The notes under the pieces are model-generated. The model saw nothing but the letters and a program-made list of their open reading frames with translations, was not told the origin of the DNA and searched no databases. From contig NZ_JAKVOI010000001.1 in NCBI RefSeq assembly GCF_022482905.1, positions 1,117,958 to 1,181,957 on the forward strand: 64,000 nt of DNA, given 5' to 3'. Position 1 is the stretch's first letter; every line of letters starts with the position of its first letter. Positions 8,328 through 17,113 of the stretch are shown here, one piece after another. Both the position numbers and the translations under genes were made by a program. The DNA comes from Clostridium sp. (GTDB taxonomy: Bacteria; Bacillota; Clostridia; Clostridiales; Clostridiaceae).

Positions 8328-9797
8328 GTGTCAATTAATATTAAAAGTATAGAAGCTCCAACTAGGGAAAACAGGCTTAAATCCATTACAGGGTATGATG
8401 GAAGCATAAAGGATCTTGTCAAAAAAGCACAATGCGGCCAACTTAGAAACAGAGGAAGGTGTTTCAGCCAGGCAAGTAACTGCAGTTCAGGGTGTGCACA
8501 GAGTTATCTGGGACGTATAATGGATGCAGCTATTGTAAATCATGGGGCTGTAGGGTGTGCAGCAGACATAATTAGTGAAACTTGTACTTTTAAATGGGGT
8601 CTGAATATACGAGATTGGGAAAAGACGAATATAAACGTCATAAATACAAATATGACAGAGGATTCCACGGTATTCGGGGGAAAGAACAAACTGAGGGAAG
8701 GTATAAGGGAAGCATACAGGAGATTCAAACCTAAAGCCATATTTGTAACGACATCCTGTGCTTCAGCAATTATAGGAGATGACGTCAAGTCAATTGCAGA
8801 TGAGATAGAAAGTGAGATAAATATTCCTGTAGTTCCGGTATTGTGTGAAGGCTTCAGATCAAAAATATGGGCATCAGGTTTTGATGCAGCTTTCCATGCC
8901 ATATTGACCCGTATAGTACAGCCGCCAAGGAAAAAACGTCCTGAACTTATAAATATGATAAATTTCAATGGGAGTGCAAGAGAATATGTAACTGAGATAT
9001 TTTCCAATCTAGGACTTGTACCTCAATTTGGATTACCCTTTGCCACAATAGAGGAAATATCCAAAATGTCGGAAGCTGCAGCTACAATCAGTATATGCGG
9101 TACTCTTGGGAGTTATTTTGGAAATGGACTTGAACAGAAATATGGAGTCCCGTATATAAAAGCTATACAACCTCATGGAATTGCAGGAATGGGCAGCTGG
9201 CTCAGAGAGCTTGGAAAAGTAGTCGGTAAGGAAAAAGAAGTTGAGGATTATATAGCTGCTGAAAAAGAAAAGATAAAACCAGAGCTTGCCGAAATCAGAA
9301 AAAAACTGAAGGGCATAAAAGCAGTAGTTGGTATGGGACCAAGTTTTTCACACAATTTCATAAGAGTACTTAATGAACTCGGAATTGAAGTAGTACACGG
9401 AATTTCATGGCATTATGACCAGCATTACGATCATGGAAGTGTTCCGGAATCATCTATTTTTTTATCTAGAGAGCAAAAAGACATTCCTGTAAGTGTATGT
9501 GATGGACAAAATTTTGAAATATTGAATTTATTGAATAAGGTAAAACCGGATCTTTATATAGCACGGCATGGAGGAACCACAGTATGGCCACTCAAGATGG
9601 GAATACCGTCCATAATGGTATCGGATGAATATAGTGCTTTTGGATACAGGGGAATTATAAAATTTGGACATAGAATAATAGATGCGCTGGGAAACAATAG
9701 CCTGGCAGAAGAACTGTCCAAAAGAGTTAAATTGCCATATACTTCCTGGTGGCTCAAACAGGATGCATTTAAATTTCTTGAAGACAAAGTTGAATAA
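8328..9797 (+). CDS. Second nitrogenase component 1 alpha-like (NifD-like) protein
   Basis: This 489-residue protein is a paralogue of the one at 420-1907, collinear over its whole length. P-cluster-type cysteines are Cys45/52/56, Cys77 (NHGAVGC) and Cys144 (TTSCASAIIGDD). Cys257, 15 residues before the Tyr of EQKYG, matches the NifD cofactor Cys275. The His442 position is Ser432, so the histidine is absent, as in the paralogue. His414 (ARHGGT) is shared with the paralogue. It starts at GTG after AAAAAGGAG. No beta-like gene follows; a terminator and then eutV come next. It either pairs with a beta-like subunit from upstream, acts as a scaffold, or works alone. Its function is unknown. Confidence 0.88.
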   Translation: MSINIKSIEAPTRENRLKSITGYDGSIKDLVKKAQCGQLRNRGRCFSQASNCSSGCAQSYLGRIMDAAIVNHGAVGCAADIISETCTFKWGLNIRDWEKTNINVINTNMTEDSTVFGGKNKLREGIREAYRRFKPKAIFVTTSCASAIIGDDVKSIADEIESEINIPVVPVLCEGFRSKIWASGFDAAFHAILTRIVQPPRKKRPELINMINFNGSAREYVTEIFSNLGLVPQFGLPFATIEEISKMSEAAATISICGTLGSYFGNGLEQKYGVPYIKAIQPHGIAGMGSWLRELGKVVGKEKEVEDYIAAEKEKIKPELAEIRKKLKGIKAVVGMGPSFSHNFIRVLNELGIEVVHGISWHYDQHYDHGSVPESSIFLSREQKDIPVSVCDGQNFEILNLLNKVKPDLYIARHGGTTVWPLKMGIPSIMVSDEYSAFGYRGIIKFGHRIIDALGNNSLAEELSKRVKLPYTSWWLKQDAFKFLEDKVE

Positions 9798-9836
9798 ACA
9801 GAATTTACCCATGAATTTTATGAAATTATAGTAATT

Positions 9837-9901
9837 AACAAGGATTTTGTGATAAAATTATAATTAACTTATAACTTTATCATAAAATCCTTGTTTTTGT
9901 T
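9837..9901. terminator. Intrinsic terminator after the D-like gene
   Basis: A 20-bp stem (9837-9856 with 9876-9895, one G-U pair) is followed by TTTGTTTG. Arms begin AACAAGGATTTT and end AAAATCCTTGTT. It separates the nitrogenase-like locus from eutV. Confidence 0.85.
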
Positions 9902-9924
9902 TGTACTGAAAGGAGAATTGAAGT

Positions 9925-10506
9925 ATGCATAGCAGGATATTGCTGGCTGAAGATGAACCTATTACCAGAATGGATATTTCAGAAATACTCACATGTTCCG
10001 GATATGAGGTAGTTGGGGCCTCTGATGGACTTGAAGCTGTAGAATTGTGCAGGGTAAACAGACCTGATCTGGTCATTATGGATATAAAAATGCCAAACTT
10101 GGACGGGATACAGGCTTCCAAGATTATAATGAAGGAAAAGCTTGCGGATGCTGTAGTCATGCTTACGGCCTATAGCGGAAAAGAGTTCGTGGATGAGGTA
10201 AAGGAAATTGGTGTAATTGGTTATGTTGTAAAACCTATAGATGAGAGAACACTAATTCCACAGATTGAAATTGCAATTTCAAAAAGCAAGGAAATAAAAG
10301 CAGTAATGGATGAGGCGGCCAATGCAAAACAAAGAGCTGAAAACGTAAGGACAATACATCGTGCAAAAGAAATGCTTATGGATAAATACTCCATAAAGGA
10401 GAATGACGCCTATAAAAGGATGAGAAAGCTAAGTATGGACAGGCATTGTACTATTTTGCAGACTTCGAGAAATTTAATTGAAAGATATGGGGGAAAGGTA
10501 GATTGA
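9925..10506 (+). CDS. eutV: Ethanolamine two-component response regulator with ANTAR domain
   Basis: This 193-residue protein has an N-terminal receiver domain (LLAEDEP acidic pocket, VIMDIKMP phospho-Asp near residue 53, LTAYSG, YVVKPID) and a C-terminal ANTAR domain (from about 125, ending ...TSRNLIERYGG). EutV acts after transcription starts: phosphorylated EutV binds paired hairpins in nascent RNA and stops terminator formation. The matching RNA target lies ahead of eutA. The GAAAGGAG site before the ATG is strong. The kinase gene follows after one base. Function is assigned from domain order plus the eut genes next door. Confidence 0.93.
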   Translation: MHSRILLAEDEPITRMDISEILTCSGYEVVGASDGLEAVELCRVNRPDLVIMDIKMPNLDGIQASKIIMKEKLADAVVMLTAYSGKEFVDEVKEIGVIGYVVKPIDERTLIPQIEIAISKSKEIKAVMDEAANAKQRAENVRTIHRAKEMLMDKYSIKENDAYKRMRKLSMDRHCTILQTSRNLIERYGGKVD

Positions 10507-10507
10507 T

Positions 10508-11923
10508 ATGCTTAAAGAGTTGTGTATGACATATACGGATTTATCTGACAGTGATATTAATATATTGCAGGACATGGAAAAATATCTCCAGACTATATCT
10601 AATCTGGTTAAAGCCGACATTTTTATCGATTGTCTGACCAGGGAATCAGGTACTGCAATTGTAGTTTCAGAAGCCAAGCCTTCAAATTCCACATCTTTGT
10701 ATAAAGGGTCGGTAGCAGGTCAGTTTGCATTGATGAAAAATGAACCAGCAGCACTAAGGACACTTCAAATAGGGATGGGTACATCGGATCTAAAAGCAGT
10801 TACACAGGAGGACAAAGTTGTAAAACAGAATACAGTTCCAATTAAAAATAGTCAGGATGCAGTTATAGGTGTTCTCATAATGGAGAGGGATATAACAGAA
10901 GATTTAAGCAAGAACAGAAATATGGAAATATTGTCTGAGACTACGGAACAGCTCAGTCAGACTCTTATGAACCTAAATAATCCACAATTTTCAAGTACAG
11001 TGGATTTCAATCTGATAAATGATGGTATTATTATATTTGACCGGTATGGTATTTCTACTTATGCCAATCATATTGCAGAGGAAATATATGTAAAATTTGG
11101 ATACAAGGATAGAATAATTGGAATGAAATTTCATAATCTGGCACTGAGCAAAACCAGATTTTGTGAAATATTGAAAGAAAATAACTCTGTATATTATGAA
11201 GTTTCCATGGGAAAGTTTTCACTGCAGATAAAATATGCAGTACTTAAAAAGAACAGAAGCATATATGGTGTTGTCATGCTAATCAAGGATATAACCGATA
11301 TAAAGGAAAAAGAAAAACAGCTTATTTTGAAAGCGGTGGCAATACGTGAAATACACCATAGAGTAAAGAACAATCTTCAGACGATAGCAAGTATTTTAAG
11401 GCTTCAATCGCGAAGAATAAATAATGAAGAAGCCAGAAGGGCGTTTAATGAAAGTATAGGCAGGATATTGAGTATAGCTGCAACTCATGAGGTGCTGTCA
11501 CAGAATGGAATTGACGATGTGGATATAAAAACTATATTGTCCAAAATCAAGGATAATGCACTTAGAAATTTTGCACAATATAACAAGAAGATAGATATAA
11601 GATTGGTTGGAGACAGTTTTCATGTCAATTCCGACAAGGCCACGTCAATAGCTATAGTATTGAACGAGCTGCTTGAGAATTGTCTTCAGCATGCCTTTGT
11701 GAACAGAGCCAGCGGATATATAGAAATAGTTATAAAAAAGGGAATTATGTATTCAAACATATCGGTTATCGACAGTGGAGAAGGTTTTGATGTGAACTTG
11801 ATTCGAAATGAAAGTCTTGGATTAGATATTGTAAAAAGTATAGTAAAAGACAAATTAAACGGAGATATAGATATTGAATCGAACGACAATGGTACAAAGG
11901 CAGTTTTGGGATTCAAAAACTAA
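10508..11923 (+). CDS. eutW: Ethanolamine sensor histidine kinase
   Basis: This 471-residue cytoplasmic kinase has no membrane helix. Residues 1 to about 130 resemble the sensor domain of PdtaS/EutW-type kinases. A PAS-like segment follows (about 170-265, starting near FNLINDGIIIFDRYG). The HisKA_2 phospho-acceptor box is EIHHRVKNNLQTIASIL (about 282-298). The HATPase has N-box NELLENCLQHAF and G-box DSGEGFDV. In Enterococcus this kinase senses ethanolamine and phosphorylates EutV; here the same is inferred from the pairing. It is probably cotranscribed with eutV and is followed by a terminator. Confidence 0.92.
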   Translation: MLKELCMTYTDLSDSDINILQDMEKYLQTISNLVKADIFIDCLTRESGTAIVVSEAKPSNSTSLYKGSVAGQFALMKNEPAALRTLQIGMGTSDLKAVTQEDKVVKQNTVPIKNSQDAVIGVLIMERDITEDLSKNRNMEILSETTEQLSQTLMNLNNPQFSSTVDFNLINDGIIIFDRYGISTYANHIAEEIYVKFGYKDRIIGMKFHNLALSKTRFCEILKENNSVYYEVSMGKFSLQIKYAVLKKNRSIYGVVMLIKDITDIKEKEKQLILKAVAIREIHHRVKNNLQTIASILRLQSRRINNEEARRAFNESIGRILSIAATHEVLSQNGIDDVDIKTILSKIKDNALRNFAQYNKKIDIRLVGDSFHVNSDKATSIAIVLNELLENCLQHAFVNRASGYIEIVIKKGIMYSNISVIDSGEGFDVNLIRNESLGLDIVKSIVKDKLNGDIDIESNDNGTKAVLGFKN

Positions 11924-11926
11924 GCG

Positions 11927-11962
11927 ATTATCAATAATATAATATTTGTATTGATGATTTTT
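11927..11962 (+). terminator. Terminator after eutW
   Basis: ATTATCAATA (11927-11936) pairs with TATTGATGAT (11949-11958), with one G-U pair, and runs into TTTTTT. It ends the eutVW transcript before the eutA leader. Confidence 0.7.
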
Positions 11963-12022
11963 TATAAATACACTCTTTACATTGATAGATTATTATGATA
12001 CACTGTATATAAATTATAGATC

Positions 12023-12127
12023 AAGTGCAATGGGGCATTTGTTTGAGAATCTGTAATTTATCTAAAAACTTATAATTTTGTAGGCAATGGAGCTTAAAAT
12101 ACATTTTTGGTGTTTTAGGCTCTTTTT
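12023..12127 (+). promoter_or_regulatory. EutV/ANTAR antitermination leader: two AxxG hairpins plus overlapping terminator
   Basis: Hairpin 1 is AAGTGC / GCATTT around the loop AATGGG (12023-12040). Hairpin 2 is TAGGC / GCTTA around the loop AATGGA (12081-12096). Both hexaloops have A at position 1 and G at position 4, the ANTAR recognition code. A terminator uses GAGCTTAAAAT (12090-12100) and GTTTTAGGCTC (12112-12122) followed by TTTTTAG. Its 5' arm shares bases with hairpin 2, so the two cannot form together. This is the known logic of EutV control: ethanolamine leads to EutV-P, hairpin 2 is held, and the terminator is blocked. The 40-base gap between hairpins is long. A likely promoter lies around 11975-12015 (TTTACA or TTGATA, and TATATA). 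Confidence 0.9.
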
Positions 12128-12156
12128 AGTTCCAGAGGTCCGGAAGGTGATTTCAA

Positions 12157-13560
12157 ATGAACAAAGTACTGAGTGTAGGAATTGATATTGGTACAACTAC
12201 CACGCAGATTGTATTTAGTGAACTTACAATACAAAATACGGCAGGTTCATTTCTTGTACCTAGAATTAAAATTGTAGATAAAAATATAATCTACAAAAGC
12301 AATATATACTTTACGCCACTTGTATCCAGAGAAACCATAGATCTTTTGGAACTGGAGCATATCATAGAGAAGGAATATGATATGGCATGTGTAAAAAAGG
12401 ATGATATTTCAACTGGTGCAATAATAATGACAGGCGAAACTGCCAGAAAGGAAAATGCAGAAAAAATTTTGAATATTCTGTCTGACTTTGCCGGAGATTT
12501 TGTGATTGCAACTGCAGGAGCAGATCTTGAATCAATACTTGCAGGATGTGGATCAGGAGCTATGGAGACATCTAAAAATATTTCAGGAAAAGTCATGAAT
12601 TTCGATATAGGAGGGGGGACAACAAATGTTTCTGTATTTCAGAATGGAAAGATAGCTGACTGTTTTGCTCTCGATATAGGAGGGAGGTTGATACAGCTTG
12701 ATAGTGAAGGAAATACAATTTATATTTCTCATAAGATAATGCCGTTGATAGAAAATTTGAATTTGAATATCAGAATTGGAATTAAAGCAGAATTTATGGA
12801 TTTATATAATTTATGTAAAAAATTTGCACATATTATTTTAAAAATTGGAAATAAAGTAGATTTATCAGACGAAGAAGTAAGACTTTTTATAGGGCATGAA
12901 AATAGAAAATTCAAAACAGAAGTATTTATGTTTTCCGGAGGTGTTGCAGAATTTGTATATAGCGACTATGAGGTAGCCAAGCTTGAGGATACTTTAAAGT
13001 ATGGGGATATAGGCCCCCTTCTTGGAAATTGTATAAGAGACAGTTTGAAAGAAAAAAATTATAGCTTTATGGAAACAAAAGAAAAAATAAGGGCAACGGT
13101 AATAGGAGCTGGAAGTCATTCTGTGAAAATAAGCGGAAGTACCATAGTTTTTGATGAAAATATACTTCCAATGAAGAACGTACCTATAATCAAAGCCGAG
13201 AATGATTTACCGCAAAATGATATTTATAAATATGTATCACATAAAATAAGCATGTACTGTAATTCTCCTGTAGCTGTTTCCTTTAGAGGGCCTGTAAGCC
13301 CATCGTATGCTCAAATACAGAAGATGGCAGATTCAATAATACAATGCTTTAAAGTTATAAGAAATTTTCCAATAATAGTAATTGTAGAAAATGATTTTGC
13401 AAAGGCACTTGGACAGGCTATAAAAATAAAATGTGAATTAAATAGAAAGGTAATATGTCTGGATGGGATTTCAACTGAAAATGGAGATTACATAGACATT
13501 GGGAGAGCTATATCCGGTGTGATACCTGTTTCAGTTAAAACATTGATATTTGACAATTAA
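12157..13560 (+). CDS. eutA: Ethanolamine ammonia-lyase reactivating factor
   Basis: This 467-residue protein has an actin/Hsp70-like (ASKHA) ATPase fold. Visible motifs are GIDIGTTTTQ (phosphate 1, residues 8-17), FDIGGGTTN (phosphate 2, about 149-157), and FSGGVAEF (adenosine). EutA uses ATP to remove damaged cobalamin from EutBC so that fresh adenosylcobalamin can bind. It is the first gene after the antitermination leader and heads an operon with the permease, eutB and eutC. The start codon follows CCGGAAGGTGATTTCAA, a good ribosome site. Confidence 0.93.
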   Translation: MNKVLSVGIDIGTTTTQIVFSELTIQNTAGSFLVPRIKIVDKNIIYKSNIYFTPLVSRETIDLLELEHIIEKEYDMACVKKDDISTGAIIMTGETARKENAEKILNILSDFAGDFVIATAGADLESILAGCGSGAMETSKNISGKVMNFDIGGGTTNVSVFQNGKIADCFALDIGGRLIQLDSEGNTIYISHKIMPLIENLNLNIRIGIKAEFMDLYNLCKKFAHIILKIGNKVDLSDEEVRLFIGHENRKFKTEVFMFSGGVAEFVYSDYEVAKLEDTLKYGDIGPLLGNCIRDSLKEKNYSFMETKEKIRATVIGAGSHSVKISGSTIVFDENILPMKNVPIIKAENDLPQNDIYKYVSHKISMYCNSPVAVSFRGPVSPSYAQIQKMADSIIQCFKVIRNFPIIVIVENDFAKALGQAIKIKCELNRKVICLDGISTENGDYIDIGRAISGVIPVSVKTLIFDN

Positions 13561-13590
13561 TAGAAAGTATAGTTTTAGGAGGAGATCTTA

Positions 13591-14931
13591 ATGAAAAGTG
13601 AATTGAAAAAGACATTATCGCCATTTCAATTGTGGGCCATTATAGTTGGAATGGTAATATCGGGAATGTATTTTGGATGGAATAATGCATTGGCATTTGC
13701 AGGACCTGTTGGATTCATAATAGCAATAATAATTGTAACGCTCTTTTATACAGCTTTCATGTTTAGTTATGCAGAACTGGCAACTGCAATACCTGATGCA
13801 GGAGGATCTGCAGAATATGCAAACAGGGCAATGGGAAGATTTGGAGGATTTTTGGCAGGATTTTCGTCAATAGTTGAATTCTTGTTTGCTACTCCTGCAA
13901 TAGCTATATCCATAGGTGCGTATATTCATTTTATAGTACCTGCGGTACCTATAACTGCAGCTGCACTTGTTGCCTATGGAATTTTTGTAATTATAAATTG
14001 TGGAGGAGTCAAGACAGCAGCTATAATTGAAACAATTGTTACTGTGGTTGCAATTGTGGGACTCTTGATATTTGCAGCAGCAAGTTTTACACATGTAGAT
14101 ACCACAAAGATAATAGGACAGGATGCCTTCAGAGGCGGCATTGGCGGAGTATTTAATGCCATACCATTTGCCATATGGTTTTATCTTGCAGCAGAAGGCG
14201 GAGCAATGTCTGCGGAGGAATGTAAAAATCCAAGAAAAGACGTACCAAAGGGATTCATACTTGCAATACTCACACTTGTTGTACTGGCGCTTATAACTTT
14301 CGTATGTACGGCAGGAGTGATGGATGCCAAAGTACTTGGTTCAACTGATTCACCACTTCCGGATGCACTTGATGCAATATATGGAAAAGGAAACGTATTT
14401 TCCAAACTGATGAGCTTTATAGGATTATTTGGACTTGTAGCCAGTTTGCATGGAATAATAATAGGATATTCAAGACAGATATTTGCAATGTCGAGGTCAA
14501 GGTATCTACCTAAAGTGCTTTCAAAAGTAAATTCAAAAGCATCTCCGGTAATGGCTACGATCATACCGAGCCTTATAGGCATGTTGTTCGTACTCTTGAA
14601 CAGTACTGCCATAATTATAGTGATTTCAAGCTTTGGAGCTATTATCCTCCATGCCATAAGCATGATTGCACTACTGCTTCTGAGGAAAAAGGAACCTGAT
14701 CTGGAACGACCATACAAGGTAGCAATAGCTCTCCCGATAATATCCGTTATACTTGATGTAATTTTGCTTGTAACTGTGGGTTACTCGAATATATCAACTG
14801 TATCTTTTGTAGTAGGAGCCTATGTACTCGCAACTGTATATTATTTCATATATTCCAAAGTTGCAAAAACTTCTTCATTATCCGAAGGGGAGATATCCGA
14901 AAAGATTACGGAGCAGGATAAAGCAATCTAA
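13591..14931 (+). CDS. Ethanolamine permease (APC family)
   Basis: This is a 446-residue polytopic membrane protein of the amino acid-polyamine-organocation superfamily with about 12 hydrophobic segments. The N-terminus (LSPFQLWAIIVGMVISGMYFG), the segment YAELATAIPDAGGSAEYANR, AEEGGAMSAEECKNPRKDVP-type loop and YSRQIFAMSRSRYLP fit the ethanolamine permease subgroup. It is unrelated to EutH. It would import ethanolamine for EutBC. The gene lies 30 bases after eutA behind AGGAGGAG and is in the same operon. Confidence 0.9.
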   Translation: MKSELKKTLSPFQLWAIIVGMVISGMYFGWNNALAFAGPVGFIIAIIIVTLFYTAFMFSYAELATAIPDAGGSAEYANRAMGRFGGFLAGFSSIVEFLFATPAIAISIGAYIHFIVPAVPITAAALVAYGIFVIINCGGVKTAAIIETIVTVVAIVGLLIFAAASFTHVDTTKIIGQDAFRGGIGGVFNAIPFAIWFYLAAEGGAMSAEECKNPRKDVPKGFILAILTLVVLALITFVCTAGVMDAKVLGSTDSPLPDALDAIYGKGNVFSKLMSFIGLFGLVASLHGIIIGYSRQIFAMSRSRYLPKVLSKVNSKASPVMATIIPSLIGMLFVLLNSTAIIIVISSFGAIILHAISMIALLLLRKKEPDLERPYKVAIALPIISVILDVILLVTVGYSNISTVSFVVGAYVLATVYYFIYSKVAKTSSLSEGEISEKITEQDKAI

Positions 14932-14952
14932 AATTATAAGACAGGTGATTTT

Positions 14953-16323
14953 ATGAATTTAAAAACTACTTTGTTCAATAAAGTATATCAGTTCAGGGAT
15001 GTAAAAGATGTGCTTGCAAAGGCAAATGAAAAAAAATCCGGGGATGTACTGGCAGGTATTGCAGCTTCAAGTACTGCTGAAAGAATTGCAGCCAAGATTG
15101 TACTGTCTGACATGACATTGAAGGATATAAGAAATAATCCGGTGGTTCCATATGAAAATGATGAAGTAACACGGGTGATACAGGATTCATTGGATGGTGA
15201 GACATACGATAAAATAAAATATATGACGGTAGGCGAACTTAGAGAATTTATATTGATGTCTGATGAATATGGTATAAAAAATATAAGAAATGGACTGACT
15301 TCAGAAATGGTTTCTGCGGTTACCAAATTAATGAGCAACATGGACCTTGTATATGCTGCCAGAAAAATTTGCAATACGGCCTGCTGCAATACGAAAATAG
15401 GCGAAAAGGGAACACTTTCATCAAGACTCCAGCCCAATCATCCATCTGATGATACGGAGGGAATAATGGCATCCGTTATGGAAGGAATGAGCTATGGTGT
15501 TGGAGATGCAGTAATTGGGCTGAATCCTGTAAATGACAGTATTGACAGTGTATCCAGGATTTTGACGAAGTTCAATGAATTTGTTTCTGAATGGAATATT
15601 CCAACACAGAATTGTGTTCTTGCACACGTTACAACGCAGATGGAGGTATTGAAGAGGGGAATACCAATGGATCTGATGTTCCAAAGTATAGCAGGCTCGG
15701 AGATATCAAACAGAAGTTTTGGAATAAGTACGGAACTTATGGATGAAGCCTACTTGTCAATGAGAGAAAATAAGCATTCAAAAGGAAATAATTTCATGTA
15801 CTTTGAGACAGGACAGGGTTCCGAGCTTTCATCTGACGGTAACAATGGTGCGGATCAACTTACTATGGAGGCAAGATGCTATGGATTTGCAATGAGGTAC
15901 AAGCCATTTCTGGTAAATACAGTTGTAGGATTTATAGGACCTGAATATTTGTACGATGGAAGTCAGGTCATAAGGGCGGGACTTGAGGATCACTTCATGG
16001 GAAAACTTACGGGACTTCCTATGGGGGTTGATGTATGTTATACAAATCATATGAAGGCGGATCAGAATGATATGGACAATCTTGCCCTGCTTCTGACAAA
16101 TGCAAATTGCAATTATTTTATGGGTGTTCCTTGTACAGACGATGTAATGCTCATGTACCAGTCTACAAGCTACCATGATATTGCCTCATTGAGAGAAATT
16201 ACTGGAAAAACTCCGATCAAGGAGTTTGAACGCAGAATGGAAGAGCTTGGCATATTGGAAGATGGAAAACTTACCGATATAGCCGGCGACCCTGCACTGT
16301 TTTTAAAAAAATCAATTGTTTAG
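14953..16323 (+). CDS. eutB: Ethanolamine ammonia-lyase large subunit
   Basis: This 456-residue protein is the TIM-barrel catalytic subunit of adenosylcobalamin-dependent ethanolamine ammonia-lyase, which converts ethanolamine to acetaldehyde and ammonia. It matches EutB along its length: RDVKDVLAKANE start, GDVLAGIAA, RLQPNHPSDD, VGDAVIGLNPVNDS, MYFETGQGSELSS and GLPMGVDVCYTNH. The length is normal for the family. The next gene, eutC, begins just after its stop. No shell-protein or EutE/EutG gene is in the window, so the acetaldehyde produced must be handled by enzymes elsewhere. Confidence 0.96.
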   Translation: MNLKTTLFNKVYQFRDVKDVLAKANEKKSGDVLAGIAASSTAERIAAKIVLSDMTLKDIRNNPVVPYENDEVTRVIQDSLDGETYDKIKYMTVGELREFILMSDEYGIKNIRNGLTSEMVSAVTKLMSNMDLVYAARKICNTACCNTKIGEKGTLSSRLQPNHPSDDTEGIMASVMEGMSYGVGDAVIGLNPVNDSIDSVSRILTKFNEFVSEWNIPTQNCVLAHVTTQMEVLKRGIPMDLMFQSIAGSEISNRSFGISTELMDEAYLSMRENKHSKGNNFMYFETGQGSELSSDGNNGADQLTMEARCYGFAMRYKPFLVNTVVGFIGPEYLYDGSQVIRAGLEDHFMGKLTGLPMGVDVCYTNHMKADQNDMDNLALLLTNANCNYFMGVPCTDDVMLMYQSTSYHDIASLREITGKTPIKEFERRMEELGILEDGKLTDIAGDPALFLKKSIV

Positions 16324-16336
16324 GTGGGATGAAGCT

Positions 16337-17044
16337 GTGAACAGTAATTATGAAATTTACAGGCGTATGAAAGAATCTACAAATGCAAGAATTTGTGTCG
16401 GGAGAGCAGGCAGCAGATATAAAACCGAAACACTTCTGAAATTGAGGGCGGATCATGCTGTAGCCATGGATGCAGTATGGTCTTGTGTAGACGAGTCAGT
16501 TATAGACAGGCTTGGGTTCCTAAAGGTGCAGACCATGTCAAAGGATAAGGAAGAATATATACAGAGACCTGATCTTGGCAGGAAGTTTTCGGAGAAAACC
16601 ATGAAATATATAATCAGCAAATGTACTAAGAATCCCGATGTGCAGATAATAGCAGGAGATGGGCTGAGTTCGCCTGCTATTACAGTTAATCTTGAAGATA
16701 TATACAATATAATAACAGATGGACTTAAGGCAAAGGGGTATAAAATAGGTACTCCCATATTTGTAAAATATGCAAGAGTGGCAACCATGGACAAAATAAG
16801 TGAGACTCTGAATGCAGAGGCCACAATAATACTCATAGGTGAAAGGCCGGGACTTGCAACCGGTGAAAGTATGAGCAGCTATATGGCTTATAGGGCAAGT
16901 ACTAAAAAGAATGAATCACAGAGAACCGTAGTTTCAAATATACACAAATATGGAACTCCACCTGTGGAAGCAGGTGCCCAAATAGTAGATTTGATAGATC
17001 TGATGATAAGAGAAAAGAAAAGTGGCGTTGATTTGAAGATATGA
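16337..17044 (+). CDS. eutC: Ethanolamine ammonia-lyase small subunit
   Basis: This 235-residue protein is the cobalamin-contacting small subunit of EutBC. Family marks are ARICVGRAGSRYKTETLLKLRADHAVAMDAV, QIIAGDGLSSPA, ILIGERPGLATGESMSSY and an ending with GTPPVEAGAQIVDLI-type residues. The GTG at 16337 is preferred because AGGTGGG lies just upstream. A longer frame opens with a TTG at 16316 inside the end of eutB but has no ribosome site. It is short compared with enterobacterial EutC because it lacks their N-terminal extension. Confidence 0.93.
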   Translation: MNSNYEIYRRMKESTNARICVGRAGSRYKTETLLKLRADHAVAMDAVWSCVDESVIDRLGFLKVQTMSKDKEEYIQRPDLGRKFSEKTMKYIISKCTKNPDVQIIAGDGLSSPAITVNLEDIYNIITDGLKAKGYKIGTPIFVKYARVATMDKISETLNAEATIILIGERPGLATGESMSSYMAYRASTKKNESQRTVVSNIHKYGTPPVEAGAQIVDLIDLMIREKKSGVDLKI

Positions 17045-17113
17045 TTGCTTTGACTTGCTGTGGTATAATTTAGGTGTATATCAGTTTTAGAGGTGAAAGG
17101 TAGGTATTAGTTT

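Noticed and set aside
14181-14717. Long minus-strand open frame inside the ethanolamine permease gene
   Set aside because: It is the antisense shadow of a real membrane-protein gene, with low-complexity Ser/Ile/Pro composition and no ribosome site.
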